A DNA stretch of 14,465 nucleotides from JACVRW01 sp034664105 (GTDB lineage Bacteria; Actinomycetota; Thermoleophilia; Solirubrobacterales; Thermoleophilaceae), in NCBI GenBank assembly GCA_034664105.1, contig JAXDIH010000246.1:1-14465 (forward strand). The letters run 5' to 3'. The first letter of the stretch is position 1. Every line of letters begins with the position of its first letter. The notes beneath the pieces are model-generated. The model was not told where the DNA came from. It did not search any database and saw only the letters and a list, made by a program, of their open reading frames with translations. This document shows positions 1 to 7,075 of the stretch, piece after piece. The position numbers were made by a program, and so were the translations under genes.

Positions 1-773
1 CAGCCGAACTTGCCGCAGCGGCAGAGCGCGTCTCCCGCCGCCGCCGTGTGCACGTGCCCGAGATCGCCGGCGGAGCCGTCGGCGCCGCGCTGAACCTGCC
101 CGTTGGCGACGATCCCGCAGCCGATACCGGTCCCGATCTTCAGGAAGAGCAGGTTCGAGACGTCCGGGTAGACGGTTCGCTGCTCGCCGAGCGCCATGGC
201 GTTGACGTCGTTGTCGACGAGGATCGGCACGTCGTAGGTCTGCCCGACCCGCTCGGGGATCGGGTACGCATCCCAGCCGGGCATGATCGGTGGCAGCACC
301 GGCCGGCCCGTGGACGCCTCCACCGGAGCGGGAATGCCGAAGCCGACGCCGCGCACCTGATCGGGCGTGCTGTCCGCCTCCGCGAGCAGCCGGGAGAACT
401 CATCCTCGACCCAGCTCAGCACCGCGTCCGGCCCGATCCCGACGTCGATGTCGGCGGCCGTGTCGGACATGATGGCGCCCGCCAGATCGGTGACGGCCAA
501 GCGCGAGTGCGAGGCGCCGATGGCTGCGGCCAGCACCACGCCCGCCTTGGGGTTGAATGCGAACAGGGCCGGCCGGCGACCGCCGGTGGAGGTGCCCTCG
601 ACGTCGGAGATCAGCCCATGCGCGAGCAGCTGCTCGAGGCGCACGGAGACGGTTGACCGAGACATCCCCGTGCGCGCCGCCAGCTCGGCGCGCTGGACCG
701 TGGGCTGCGCCCGTATCAGCTGCAGGATCGCGCCGGCGCCTGCGGATGTTCGCCAACCGTTGACCGCGTCCAC
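1..773 (-). CDS. ROK-family transcriptional repressor (NagC/XylR type), C-terminus cut by window edge
   Basis: Predicted repressor of the divergent sugar operon; the ROK family joins an N-terminal winged helix to a sugar-kinase-like sensor domain. Numbering from the GTG at 773, about 257 residues are visible. The winged helix spans roughly residues 13-58, with RAELAARTGMSRSTVSVRLE as its helix-turn-helix. The ROK domain follows from about residue 78. It contains the sugar-pocket segment ILVDNDVNAMALGE, then GTGIGCGI, AGDLGHVH and the zinc-binding start CRCGKFGC at the window edge. The phosphate loop reads AIGAS instead of DxGxT, as expected for a regulator without kinase activity. The start is uncertain. 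GTG at 773 has no ribosome site. TTG at 809 is in frame and adds 12 residues, but AAGGAG (811-816) sits only one base before it. The inducer is probably the sugar or a derivative made by the facing operon (inference). The missing C-terminus lies left of base 1. Confidence 0.9.
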   Translation of the reverse strand, partial: MDAVNGWRTSAGAGAILQLIRAQPTVQRAELAARTGMSRSTVSVRLEQLLAHGLISDVEGTSTGGRRPALFAFNPKAGVVLAAAIGASHSRLAVTDLAGAIMSDTAADIDVGIGPDAVLSWVEDEFSRLLAEADSTPDQVRGVGFGIPAPVEASTGRPVLPPIMPGWDAYPIPERVGQTYDVPILVDNDVNAMALGEQRTVYPDVSNLLFLKIGTGIGCGIVANGQVQRGADGSAGDLGHVHTAAAGDALCRCGKFG

Positions 774-854
774 ACCGGGCAGTGAATCATGCCGAGCTTC
801 GGACGACAATCTCCTTAAGTCCGCGCGAAATGCCGAACACGCGCAAACTTATGC

Positions 855-883
855 TTGACACTGACAAAAGATCGGGCTAGTTT
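855..883 (+). promoter_or_regulatory. Sigma70-like promoter of the sugar operon
   Basis: A perfect -35 box TTGACA (855-860) is followed after 17 bases by TAGTTT (878-883), which matches three of six -10 consensus positions including the leading TA and the final T. The expected transcription start is near 889-892. An imperfect inverted repeat, TTGACACTGACAA (855-867, five of six pairs), covers the -35 box and could be a repressor site. The site faces the eight-gene operon and lies in the gap shared with the ROK repressor gene. Confidence 0.55.
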
Positions 884-891
884 GCCGGCGC

Positions 892-933
892 ATGAGGGCA
901 CGGACAGCGCTGTCCAGCGCTGACAAGCAGTGA
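892..933 (+). other. Possible 13-codon leader ORF coupled to the epimerase start
   Basis: ATG at 892 opens a short frame encoding MRARTALSSADKQ and ending at TGA 931-933, which overlaps the GTG start of the epimerase gene (930-932) as GTGA. The predicted transcription start falls at about 889-892, so the frame could be read from a nearly leaderless mRNA. It could then feed ribosomes to the next gene, whose own ribosome site is weak. The same GTGA overlap joins two other gene pairs in this operon. So short a frame may be chance. Confidence 0.3.
902..922. promoter_or_regulatory. Candidate operator: 14-base palindrome with tandem CAGCGCTG
   Basis: GGACAGCGCTGTCC (902-915) is a perfect palindrome. 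Its core CAGCGCTG (905-912) recurs at 915-922, exactly 10 bases or one helical turn later, and is followed by ACA, so the flanks also resemble each other. It sits just after the predicted transcription start and before the first gene, the usual place for a blocking repressor site. The divergent ROK protein is the obvious candidate binder. The AGCGCT core also resembles LacI-family operators, so a regulator encoded elsewhere is possible. Confidence 0.5.
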
Positions 934-1787
934 CGACCTTCGGGGCACACGCCTTCGTGTGGGCCGCCGACTGGGACGCCGACGGAGCCGAGCGAGCGAT
1001 CGCGGGTGCGGCGGCGCACGGCCTCGACTTCGTGGAGATCCCGCTGCTCGACCTCGAGGGCTTTCCGCTGGAGCTGACCCGCTCGCTTGTCGAGCGCCAC
1101 GGCGTCGCGGTCACGACGTCGCTTGGCTTGCCCGCCGATCGTCACCTCCCTTTCAACCCGGACGGCGCCCTGGAGTACCTGACCGGGGCGATCGAGCTGA
1201 CCGCGGCGCTGGGTGCGGACACGCTTACGGGGGCGCTCTACGCCCATCTCGGCACGCTCACGCGTCAGCCGCCGAGCGAGCGGGAGATCGAACTGTGCGC
1301 AGAGGTCCTGGGGTCCGCGGTTCGAGTCGCGGCCGGCCACGGGATCTCCCTCGGCATCGAGGCAATCAACCGCTACGAGACCTACCTGAACAACACAGCC
1401 GACCAGGTCGCCGACCTGCTCGACCGGATCGACGAGCCGAATCTGTTCGCGCACCTGGACACCTACCACATGAACATCGAGGAGAAGGGCTTCCGCGGTC
1501 CGATCGAGCGACTCGGCCCGCGGCTGAAGTACATCCACCTCTCGGAGTCCGATCGCGGCACGCCGGGAACGGCCAACGTGGACTGGGACGACGTCTTTGC
1601 GGGGTTGCGCGGCATCGGCTACTCAGGCCGGCTGGCGATGGAGTCCTTCATCGCGGTCAACGAGGCGCTGATCGGCGCGACGGCGATCTGGCGGCCGATC
1701 GTGGGAGACCCCGACGTCCTGGTCGGGGACGGCCTCAGCTTCCTACGCTCGAAGAGCCGCGAGTACGGCCTGCTGGAGGGCGAGTGA
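930..1787 (+). CDS. Sugar epimerase/isomerase, TIM barrel, D-tagatose/D-psicose 3-epimerase-like
   Basis: A 285-residue, single-domain AP-endonuclease-2-like TIM barrel that probably epimerises a free ketose at C3 (or a related free sugar) in the cytoplasm. The four metal ligands expected in ketose 3-epimerases are present in order: Glu144 in GIEAINRYE, Asp177 in AHLDTYHMNIEE, His203 in YIHLSESDRG and Glu238 in AMESF. Arg209 fits the substrate-binding arginine of the family. HLDTYHMNIEE and NRYETYLNN closely follow known 3-epimerases, and the length is typical. It starts at GTG 930 with only a weak ribosome site, and may be coupled to the 13-codon frame before it. It ends with a 4-base GTGA overlap with the isomerase gene. 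Being first in the operon with an isomerase next suggests they act in sequence on one sugar (inference). The exact substrate is unknown. Confidence 0.85.
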   Translation: MTTFGAHAFVWAADWDADGAERAIAGAAAHGLDFVEIPLLDLEGFPLELTRSLVERHGVAVTTSLGLPADRHLPFNPDGALEYLTGAIELTAALGADTLTGALYAHLGTLTRQPPSEREIELCAEVLGSAVRVAAGHGISLGIEAINRYETYLNNTADQVADLLDRIDEPNLFAHLDTYHMNIEEKGFRGPIERLGPRLKYIHLSESDRGTPGTANVDWDDVFAGLRGIGYSGRLAMESFIAVNEALIGATAIWRPIVGDPDVLVGDGLSFLRSKSREYGLLEGE

Positions 1788-2950
1788 CGTCCTCCGACGA
1801 CGCCGCCGCGTTCGACGCGCTGCGCGAGCAGTCCATCGAGATCCCCTCCTGGGGCTTCGGCCCCTCGGGGACGCGCTTCGCGACGCATCAGGTTCCCGGA
1901 CAGGCCCGGACGCTCGAGGAGCGCGTGGCGGACGCGGAACTGGTCGCGCGCTACACCGGGGCCCGCCTGCGGCTCTCGCTCCACATGCCCTGGGACGTGC
2001 CGGAGTCGGGCTGGACCGCGCTCGGCGCGCGGCTGCGCGCTGGCGGAATCGAGCCCGGCACGGTCAACCCGAACCTGTTCGGCGAGGGCGAGTTCCGGCT
2101 GGGGTCGATCGCGAACCCGGACGCGGCGATCCGGGGGCGCGCGACGGAGCACCTGCTCGAGAGCGTCGAGGCGGCCAAGCAGCTCGGCGTGGGCGATATG
2201 TGGGTGTGGGTGCCTGACGGCACCAACTACCCCGGCCAGGGCCATTTCCGCGAGCGGCGCCGCTGGGTGCGCGACGCGTTGGGCGAGGTCTACGCCGCGC
2301 TGGACCCGGACCAGCGCCTGCTGATCGAGTACAAGCTGTTCGAGCCGGCCGTCTACCACATGGACGTGGCCGACTGGGGGCAGGCTCTGCTGCTCTGCCA
2401 GCAGCTCGGCGAGCGCGCGCAGGTGGCGGTGGACATCGGCCATCACGCCCACGGCGTGAACATCGAGCACGTGGCCGCGACCCTGCTCGAGGAGGGGCGG
2501 CTCGGCTCGTTCGACCTCAACGACCGCAAGTACGCGGACGACGACCTGATGGTGGGGTCGATCAACCCTTTTGCCCTCTTCCTGGTCTTCGCCGAGGTGG
2601 CGGACGCGATGCTCGACACCGGGGCTCCGGAGATCGCGGCGGCGGCCGCGCGCGTGCTGCACAAGATCGACATCGCCTTCCCGATCGAGGACAAGATCGC
2701 GGCGATGATCCAGTCGGTCGTCGCGACACAGACGGCCTGGGCGAAGGTCTTCATGATCGACCGCGACGCACTTGCGGCGGCACGCGCCGCGGGCGATGTC
2801 GTGGGCGCCCACGTGATCATGCAGGACGCCTTCGAGACCGATGTCCGTGGACTCCTGGCCGAGTTTCGCCGGGAGCGGGGCGGTGCGGAGCATCCCGTCG
2901 CGGACTACCGCGGCGGCGACGACAGAGCGGCACGGCGAAAGGAGCGCTGA
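1784..2950 (+). CDS. L-rhamnose isomerase-type (RhaI) sugar isomerase
   Basis: A 388-residue metal-dependent aldose-ketose isomerase resembling the Pseudomonas stutzeri-type L-rhamnose isomerase, not the E. coli RhaA type. Family marks are SLHMPWD (65-71), MWVWVPDGTNYPGQ (139-152), LLIEYKLFEPAVY (179-191), VAVDIGHHAHGVNIEH (214-229) and FDLNDRKYADDD (243-254). Glu182, Asp217, one of His220/His221, and Asp244 and/or Asp247 are the likely metal and catalytic residues. Enzymes of this family are broad and also act on other aldoses and ketoses such as allose/psicose, so rhamnose is not assured, and no rhamnulose kinase or aldolase follows. GTG 1784 is chosen because it overlaps the preceding stop as GTGA and has GGAGGG (1775-1780) three bases upstream. 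The open frame extends far further upstream, but that part lies inside the epimerase gene in another frame. The stop overlaps the next start by one base. Confidence 0.85.
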   Translation: MTSSDDAAAFDALREQSIEIPSWGFGPSGTRFATHQVPGQARTLEERVADAELVARYTGARLRLSLHMPWDVPESGWTALGARLRAGGIEPGTVNPNLFGEGEFRLGSIANPDAAIRGRATEHLLESVEAAKQLGVGDMWVWVPDGTNYPGQGHFRERRRWVRDALGEVYAALDPDQRLLIEYKLFEPAVYHMDVADWGQALLLCQQLGERAQVAVDIGHHAHGVNIEHVAATLLEEGRLGSFDLNDRKYADDDLMVGSINPFALFLVFAEVADAMLDTGAPEIAAAAARVLHKIDIAFPIEDKIAAMIQSVVATQTAWAKVFMIDRDALAAARAAGDVVGAHVIMQDAFETDVRGLLAEFRRERGGAEHPVADYRGGDDRAARRKER

Positions 2951-3954
2951 TGACCGAAGGGCCAAGACGGGTGATACTCGACACCGACCCCGGCATCGGG
3001 CCCGGGATGGACGCCGACGACGTGCTGGCGCTCATGTTCTGCCTCGGCAGCCCCGAGCTCGAGCTCCAAGGCGTGACCACCGTGTTCGGAAACGTCGAGG
3101 TGGGCCGGGCGACAGGGAACGCGCTGCGGGCCCTGGAGGCGATCGGCCGCCAGGACGTGCCCGTGGCGCAGGGCATGTCGGTTCCGCTCTCCGGCACGCT
3201 CAACCGGCGCAGCGCCGAGGAGTACGAGCAGCACCAGTCGAGCCTCGGCCCGATCGACGCGGAGCGCATCGAGGCGGGCAGGATCGACCGGCACGCGTCC
3301 GACTTCATCGCCGAGACGGTCGCCGGGAGCCCGGGGGAGGTCTCGCTGCTTGCTGTCGGCCCGCTGACGAACGTGGCCATGGCGATCCTCAAGCGGCCGG
3401 CCCTCAAGACCGAAATCCGGGACATCACGATCATGGGTGGCGCGTTTGCGCGCGAGCCCGTCTACGGGCGAGGCAACATCACGCCGGTCGCCGAGTACAA
3501 CATCTGGGGCGACCCGCTGGCCGCCAAGGTCGTGTTCGACGCCGGCATTCCGATGACCGCGGTCGGGCTGGACGTGACCAACCCGGCGAAGGGCACGGTC
3601 CTCTACGAGGACCAGATGCTCGAGCTGGTGGCGGACAAGACGCCGTTCACGGAGTTCCTGCACGAGGTCATCAGGACCTACATCGACGCGCCGAAGTTCG
3701 ACTGGGCGGAGAAGGGTTGCGTCCTGTACGACCCGGTCGCGGCGGCAACGCTGGTCGATCCCGCGCTCGTGACCACCGAGCGAGCGCGTGTGGCCGTCGA
3801 GACGCAGGGTGCCGAGACCAGCGGCCAGACGATCGCCCACCCGTCGGAGGAGGGCAACGTCGGCGTCTGCGTGGACGTCGACGGAGACGCCTTCGTACAG
3901 CTATTCACCGAGCGCCTGCGGAACCTCGTGTCCGCAGACACAGAGAGGAGATGA
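2950..3954 (+). CDS. Nucleoside hydrolase (IunH family)
   Basis: A 334-residue protein of the inosine/uridine-preferring nucleoside hydrolase family, which cuts the N-glycosidic bond to give a free base and free pentose. Marks seen are the calcium-binding start DTDPGIGPGMDADD (11-24), AVGPLTNVAMA (135-145), TIMGGAF (160-166), AEYNIWGDPLAA (181-192), GLDVT (206-210) and LYDPVAA (259-265). Two features are atypical. Six residues (GPGMDA) separate DPGI from the DD pair, which is normally contiguous. Tyr260 stands just before the metal-binding Asp261, where the common subgroup has the catalytic His of HDPLA. The protein may therefore act on a different N-glycoside. ATG 2950 has AAAGGAG (2938-2944) five bases upstream and overlaps the isomerase stop by one base. 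Its place between sugar isomerases and an importer suggests it frees the sugar from an imported conjugate (inference). Confidence 0.9.
   Translation: MTEGPRRVILDTDPGIGPGMDADDVLALMFCLGSPELELQGVTTVFGNVEVGRATGNALRALEAIGRQDVPVAQGMSVPLSGTLNRRSAEEYEQHQSSLGPIDAERIEAGRIDRHASDFIAETVAGSPGEVSLLAVGPLTNVAMAILKRPALKTEIRDITIMGGAFAREPVYGRGNITPVAEYNIWGDPLAAKVVFDAGIPMTAVGLDVTNPAKGTVLYEDQMLELVADKTPFTEFLHEVIRTYIDAPKFDWAEKGCVLYDPVAAATLVDPALVTTERARVAVETQGAETSGQTIAHPSEEGNVGVCVDVDGDAFVQLFTERLRNLVSADTERR
3943..3950 (+). promoter_or_regulatory. Ribosome binding site deciding the substrate-binding protein start
   Basis: GAGAGGAG lies directly against an ATG at 3951 but six bases before the in-frame ATG at 3957. Normal spacing therefore favours 3957 as the start of the binding protein. 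The stop codon of the hydrolase gene (3952-3954) lies between the two. Confidence 0.7.
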
Positions 3955-3956
3955 CC

Positions 3957-5063
3957 ATGGTCCGCAGGTCGAGAGGCAGGAGGAGGTTGGGGACCGCGAT
4001 CGCGGCGATGTCGCTCGTGACCGCGGCGGCGCTGCTGGCCAGCTGCGGAGGGACCGGAGACTCCAGCAGCACTGGCAGCGGCGACTCGGGCGGTAAGAAG
4101 GCCAAGATCTCGCTGGTGCTGCCCGGCCCGAACGCGTACTTCGAGCCGTGGGGCCCCGCGGTGCGCGACGCCGCCAAGAAGTACGGCTTCACGGGCAGCT
4201 TCGACGTCCCGCCGACCGAGGCGTTCGACCTGTCCGACCAGAACGCGCTCATGGACTCGCTGGCGGGGAAGGGGTACAACGGCTTCGGAGCCTTCCCGGG
4301 CGACGCGAACGGCACGAACGCGCAGGAGCGCAAGCTGGCCAACCGCGGCATCAAGTCGGTGAACATCAACGGCTGCACCTCGGATCCGAGCGCCGCGCTG
4401 TTCTGCGTGTCGACGAACGTCTACGAGGCGGCCCTCTACCAGGCCAATCAGCTGATCAAGGCGATCGGCGGCGAGGGCGACATCGCGCTGCTGACCAGCC
4501 AGCTCACCGACCCCAACACCCAGCTGCGGATCAAGGCGGTAAAGCAGGCCGTGGCGGACACGAACGGCAAGGTCAAGCTGGCCCAGGTGGTGGCCGACAT
4601 CGACACGCCGCAGTCCGCCCCGCCCGCCATCAACGCGCTGCTGGCGTCCAAGGGCAACACCCTGGACGGCGCAATGTCCACCTCGTACAACCCCGCGGTC
4701 GCGATGGCCACCGCCCTCACCGACAACCCGCAGTATCGGCGCATCAAGTTCATCGCGGCGGAGAACTCGCCGCAGGTGATGAACGCGCTCGAGAAGGGCT
4801 ACATCTACGGCACGCTGTTCCAGAACACCTACGGCCAGGCGTACGTTGCCGCCTACGGCCTGTACAAGGCGATTCAGGAGGGCTGCCAGGTAGCCAAGGA
4901 TGCGCCGTTCGACAAGACCGAGCAGACGAGTCAGCTGATCACGGCCGGCGTGCTGCTGATCACCAAGGACACGGTGGCTGACTACGTCGGAAAGCCCGAG
5001 TCTCTGCCGGACGACACAGAGCGGCTGCTCAAGCTGCTGGACGAGAAGATCCTGGACTGCTGA
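3957..5063 (+). CDS. ABC importer substrate-binding lipoprotein (periplasmic sugar-binding, RbsB-like)
   Basis: A 368-residue extracytoplasmic solute receptor of the sugar-binding type-1 fold that delivers substrate to the permease pair encoded downstream. The N-terminus has a basic start, a hydrophobic stretch (about 12-27) and the lipobox LASC with Cys30, so the mature protein is probably lipid-anchored outside the membrane. A Gly/Ser-rich linker (about 31-47) leads to the first strand KISLVLPGP. The repeats of the fold continue with YNGFGAFPGDANG, IKSVNINGC, GDIALLTSQLTDPNTQLRIKA and KFIAAENSPQVMNALEKGYIYGTLFQNTYGQAYVA. Cysteines in NGCTSDPSAALFC may form a disulfide. The start at ATG 3957 follows ribosome-site spacing (alternative 3951). 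It is not the BMP/Med lipoprotein type usual for dedicated nucleoside importers, so a sugar or glycoside ligand is as likely as a nucleoside. Confidence 0.9.
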   Translation: MVRRSRGRRRLGTAIAAMSLVTAAALLASCGGTGDSSSTGSGDSGGKKAKISLVLPGPNAYFEPWGPAVRDAAKKYGFTGSFDVPPTEAFDLSDQNALMDSLAGKGYNGFGAFPGDANGTNAQERKLANRGIKSVNINGCTSDPSAALFCVSTNVYEAALYQANQLIKAIGGEGDIALLTSQLTDPNTQLRIKAVKQAVADTNGKVKLAQVVADIDTPQSAPPAINALLASKGNTLDGAMSTSYNPAVAMATALTDNPQYRRIKFIAAENSPQVMNALEKGYIYGTLFQNTYGQAYVAAYGLYKAIQEGCQVAKDAPFDKTEQTSQLITAGVLLITKDTVADYVGKPESLPDDTERLLKLLDEKILDC

Positions 5064-5073
5064 GCCACGGCGG

Positions 5074-6090
5074 ATGCTCGGGCGCCTGACCCAGTCCAAC
5101 GCCGGCGGCCTGGTACTGCTGACCGCGGTCAGCTGGTTCGTATACCAGGCCGTCGGCGAGGGGTTCCTGAGCAGCTTCAACCTGTTCACCCTGTCTCAGC
5201 TCGCGGCGCAGACGGCCGTGATCGGATTCGCGCAGCTCGTGGTGATCGCGATCGGCCGCCTCAACCTGGCGGTCGGAGCCGTTGGCCTCAGCGTCGTGAT
5301 GTTCACCGGCTGGCTGGTCGAGACGGTCGGCGTGTCTCCCGGGCTCGCGGTGCTCGCCGGGCTGGTGCTCGGCGCCGCGATGGGCGCCTTCATGGGTTGG
5401 GTGGAGCTGCGCACGGGCCTCCACAGCTTCATCGTCACGCTGGCGATCCAGTCGGTCTACATCGGCATCGTCCTGATCGTTTCCAACGGGGTGTCGGTCA
5501 CGACCCTCCCGTCGGGCATCACCGACTTCGGGTCCAAGTGGCTGTTCGTGCCGGAGCTGTCGCTGCTCGTGGTCCCCGCGGTCGCGATCGCGGCGGCGTT
5601 GCTGTACCTGTTCCGGCGCTCCAGCTTCGGCTGGAAGATGCTCGCGGTCGGCGCCAACGAGCCGGCGGCCGAGCTGAGCGGCGTGCGGGTCTCGCGCGTG
5701 GTGATCGGCTCCTTCGCCCTCTCGGGCCTGCTCGCGGGTGTGGCCGGCGTGATGGAGATGTCCCGTGTGGCGGCCGCGCTGCCGTCGATGGGCACCGACT
5801 GGCTGCTGCCGGCCTTCATCGTCCCGATCCTGGGTGGGGCGTTCCTGACCGGCGGGTTCGTCTCGATTAGCGGCGCGGTGATGGCCGCGATCTTCCTCGA
5901 GAGCATCGCGGCGGGGCTGGTGTCGCTCAACGTGGCCACCTACTGGCAGGCGTTCGCCGAGGCGATCGTGCTGCTCGTGGCCGTGGTGGCCGACCAGGCG
6001 CGCCGGCGCAGACGGCAGCGCATCAAGACCGGCGGCGTCCTGCGCGCCGAGGTCCGCCGTGCCGAGCACGACGAGCGTGCGTATGCCTAG
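5074..6090 (+). CDS. ABC transporter permease, RbsC/BPD_transp_2 family (first of pair)
   Basis: A 338-residue integral membrane protein with about ten hydrophobic segments (roughly 11-27, 43-60, 66-82, 89-108, 117-138, 162-180, 208-228, 244-262, 265-285 and 294-306). It forms half of the translocation channel of a carbohydrate-uptake type-2 importer. Family segments seen are GRLNLAVGAVGLS (61-73; GxIDLSVG in RbsC), GLHSFIVTLA (115-124), KMLAVGANEPAAELSGV (188-204, the loop typically contacting the ATPase) and ALSGLLAGVAGV (215-226). The C-terminus from 310 is strongly basic and cytoplasmic. ATG 5074 lies ten bases after the receptor gene with only a weak ribosome site. The 3' end overlaps the next permease by 32 bases. 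It differs from its neighbour, so the channel is probably a heterodimer. Confidence 0.9.
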   Translation: MLGRLTQSNAGGLVLLTAVSWFVYQAVGEGFLSSFNLFTLSQLAAQTAVIGFAQLVVIAIGRLNLAVGAVGLSVVMFTGWLVETVGVSPGLAVLAGLVLGAAMGAFMGWVELRTGLHSFIVTLAIQSVYIGIVLIVSNGVSVTTLPSGITDFGSKWLFVPELSLLVVPAVAIAAALLYLFRRSSFGWKMLAVGANEPAAELSGVRVSRVVIGSFALSGLLAGVAGVMEMSRVAAALPSMGTDWLLPAFIVPILGGAFLTGGFVSISGAVMAAIFLESIAAGLVSLNVATYWQAFAEAIVLLVAVVADQARRRRRQRIKTGGVLRAEVRRAEHDERAYA

Positions 6091-7075
6091 GCTGCGCGCT
6101 CCGCAAGGGCCCTGGGTGCCGCTGCTGGGCGTGATGCTCCTGGCGAGTGTCGTCTTCACGCTGATCAGCAGCGAGTTCCTGACGACGTTCAACATCTACG
6201 TGATCCTCTCCAGTGCGGCCCTGCTGGCCGTGATCGGCCTCTCGCAGCTCAGCGTGCTCAGCGTGGGCGAGTTCAGCCTCGCGGTCGGGGGCATCGGCGA
6301 GTTCAGCGCGGTGATCGTCGGCTACCTGCTCGTCCGCCGCGGCGTTCCGCTCGCCCCCGCGCTGCTGGCCGGGCTCGCGGTCGGCACCGCGGCCGGCTTC
6401 GTCAACGGTGTGCTCGTGGCCAAGTCCGGCGTGAGCGGGTTCATCGTCACGCTGGCGACCGGCGGCGCGTTCGCGGGCGCCTCGCTCGCCATCACGGAGA
6501 CCTCGCCGTACACGGGTTTGCCGCACGTCTTCAACAGCTTCGGCACGGGTCGGCTCAGCTTCCTCCCGTACTGCCTCGGCGCGACGCTCGTCGTGGCGGT
6601 AGTGGTGGCGGTCCTGTACCGGTCGAGGCCGGCGGGTAGGAGGATGCTCGCCGTGGGCGGCAACGCCGAGGCGGCGGAGCTGTCGGGCCTCTCCAAGACC
6701 CGCGCGATCATCTGGGCCCACTCCCTCTCCGGCCTGCTCGCGTCGATCGCGGGGGTGATCGCGATGGCGCAGCTGCACGAGGCCAACCCCTCCGCGGGAA
6801 CGGACTGGCTGATCCAGTCCTTCGCGATCCCGATCATCGGCGGCACCGCACTGGCGGGCGGGTCCGTGTCCGTGGGCGGCGTGCTCGTGGCCGCGGTGAT
6901 ACTCGCGACCATCAACGACGGCCTGATCCTCTCGGATGTAGACCCGTTCTGGGTCACCCTGGTCGAGGGCCTGCTGATCTTCGTCGCCGTGCTGCTGGGC
7001 CGAGCACAGGCCTGGCGCCTGTACGGCCGGGCCCTCGCCAGGCTCGGCCGCCTGCTGCCGAGGACCGCGCCGTGA
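6059..7075 (+). CDS. ABC transporter permease, RbsC/BPD_transp_2 family (second of pair)
   Basis: Second channel subunit, also 338 residues, with about ten hydrophobic segments. It is a paralogue of the preceding permease. Shared landmarks include SGFIVTLATGG (126-136), RRMLAVGGNAEAAELSGL (194-211), SLSGLLASIAGVIAM (222-236), GTDWLIQSFAIPIIGG (247-262) and LSVGEFSLAVGGIG (67-80). Start GTG 6059 is preceded by GAGGT (6049-6053) at five bases and places the gene 32 bases inside its neighbour. ATG 6083 (residue 9) is a possible alternative that still overlaps. The stop overlaps the ATPase start as GTGA, so translation of permease and ATPase is probably coupled. Confidence 0.9.
   Translation: MPSTTSVRMPRLRAPQGPWVPLLGVMLLASVVFTLISSEFLTTFNIYVILSSAALLAVIGLSQLSVLSVGEFSLAVGGIGEFSAVIVGYLLVRRGVPLAPALLAGLAVGTAAGFVNGVLVAKSGVSGFIVTLATGGAFAGASLAITETSPYTGLPHVFNSFGTGRLSFLPYCLGATLVVAVVVAVLYRSRPAGRRMLAVGGNAEAAELSGLSKTRAIIWAHSLSGLLASIAGVIAMAQLHEANPSAGTDWLIQSFAIPIIGGTALAGGSVSVGGVLVAAVILATINDGLILSDVDPFWVTLVEGLLIFVAVLLGRAQAWRLYGRALARLGRLLPRTAP

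Noticed and set aside
367..858. Plus-strand open frame across the ROK gene and intergenic region
   Set aside because: It is antisense to the ROK repressor, which shows full winged-helix and ROK motifs; the plus frame has no family features.
959..1783. In-frame N-terminal extension of the sugar isomerase
   Set aside because: The extension overlaps the whole epimerase gene in another frame and reads as Arg/Pro/Gly-rich nonsense; GTG 1784 has a ribosome site and a typical GTGA overlap.
1619..5189. Long minus-strand open frames opposite the isomerase, hydrolase and binding-protein genes
   Set aside because: These are low-complexity mirror frames with no family motifs; the plus-strand genes carry intact catalytic and lipobox motifs.
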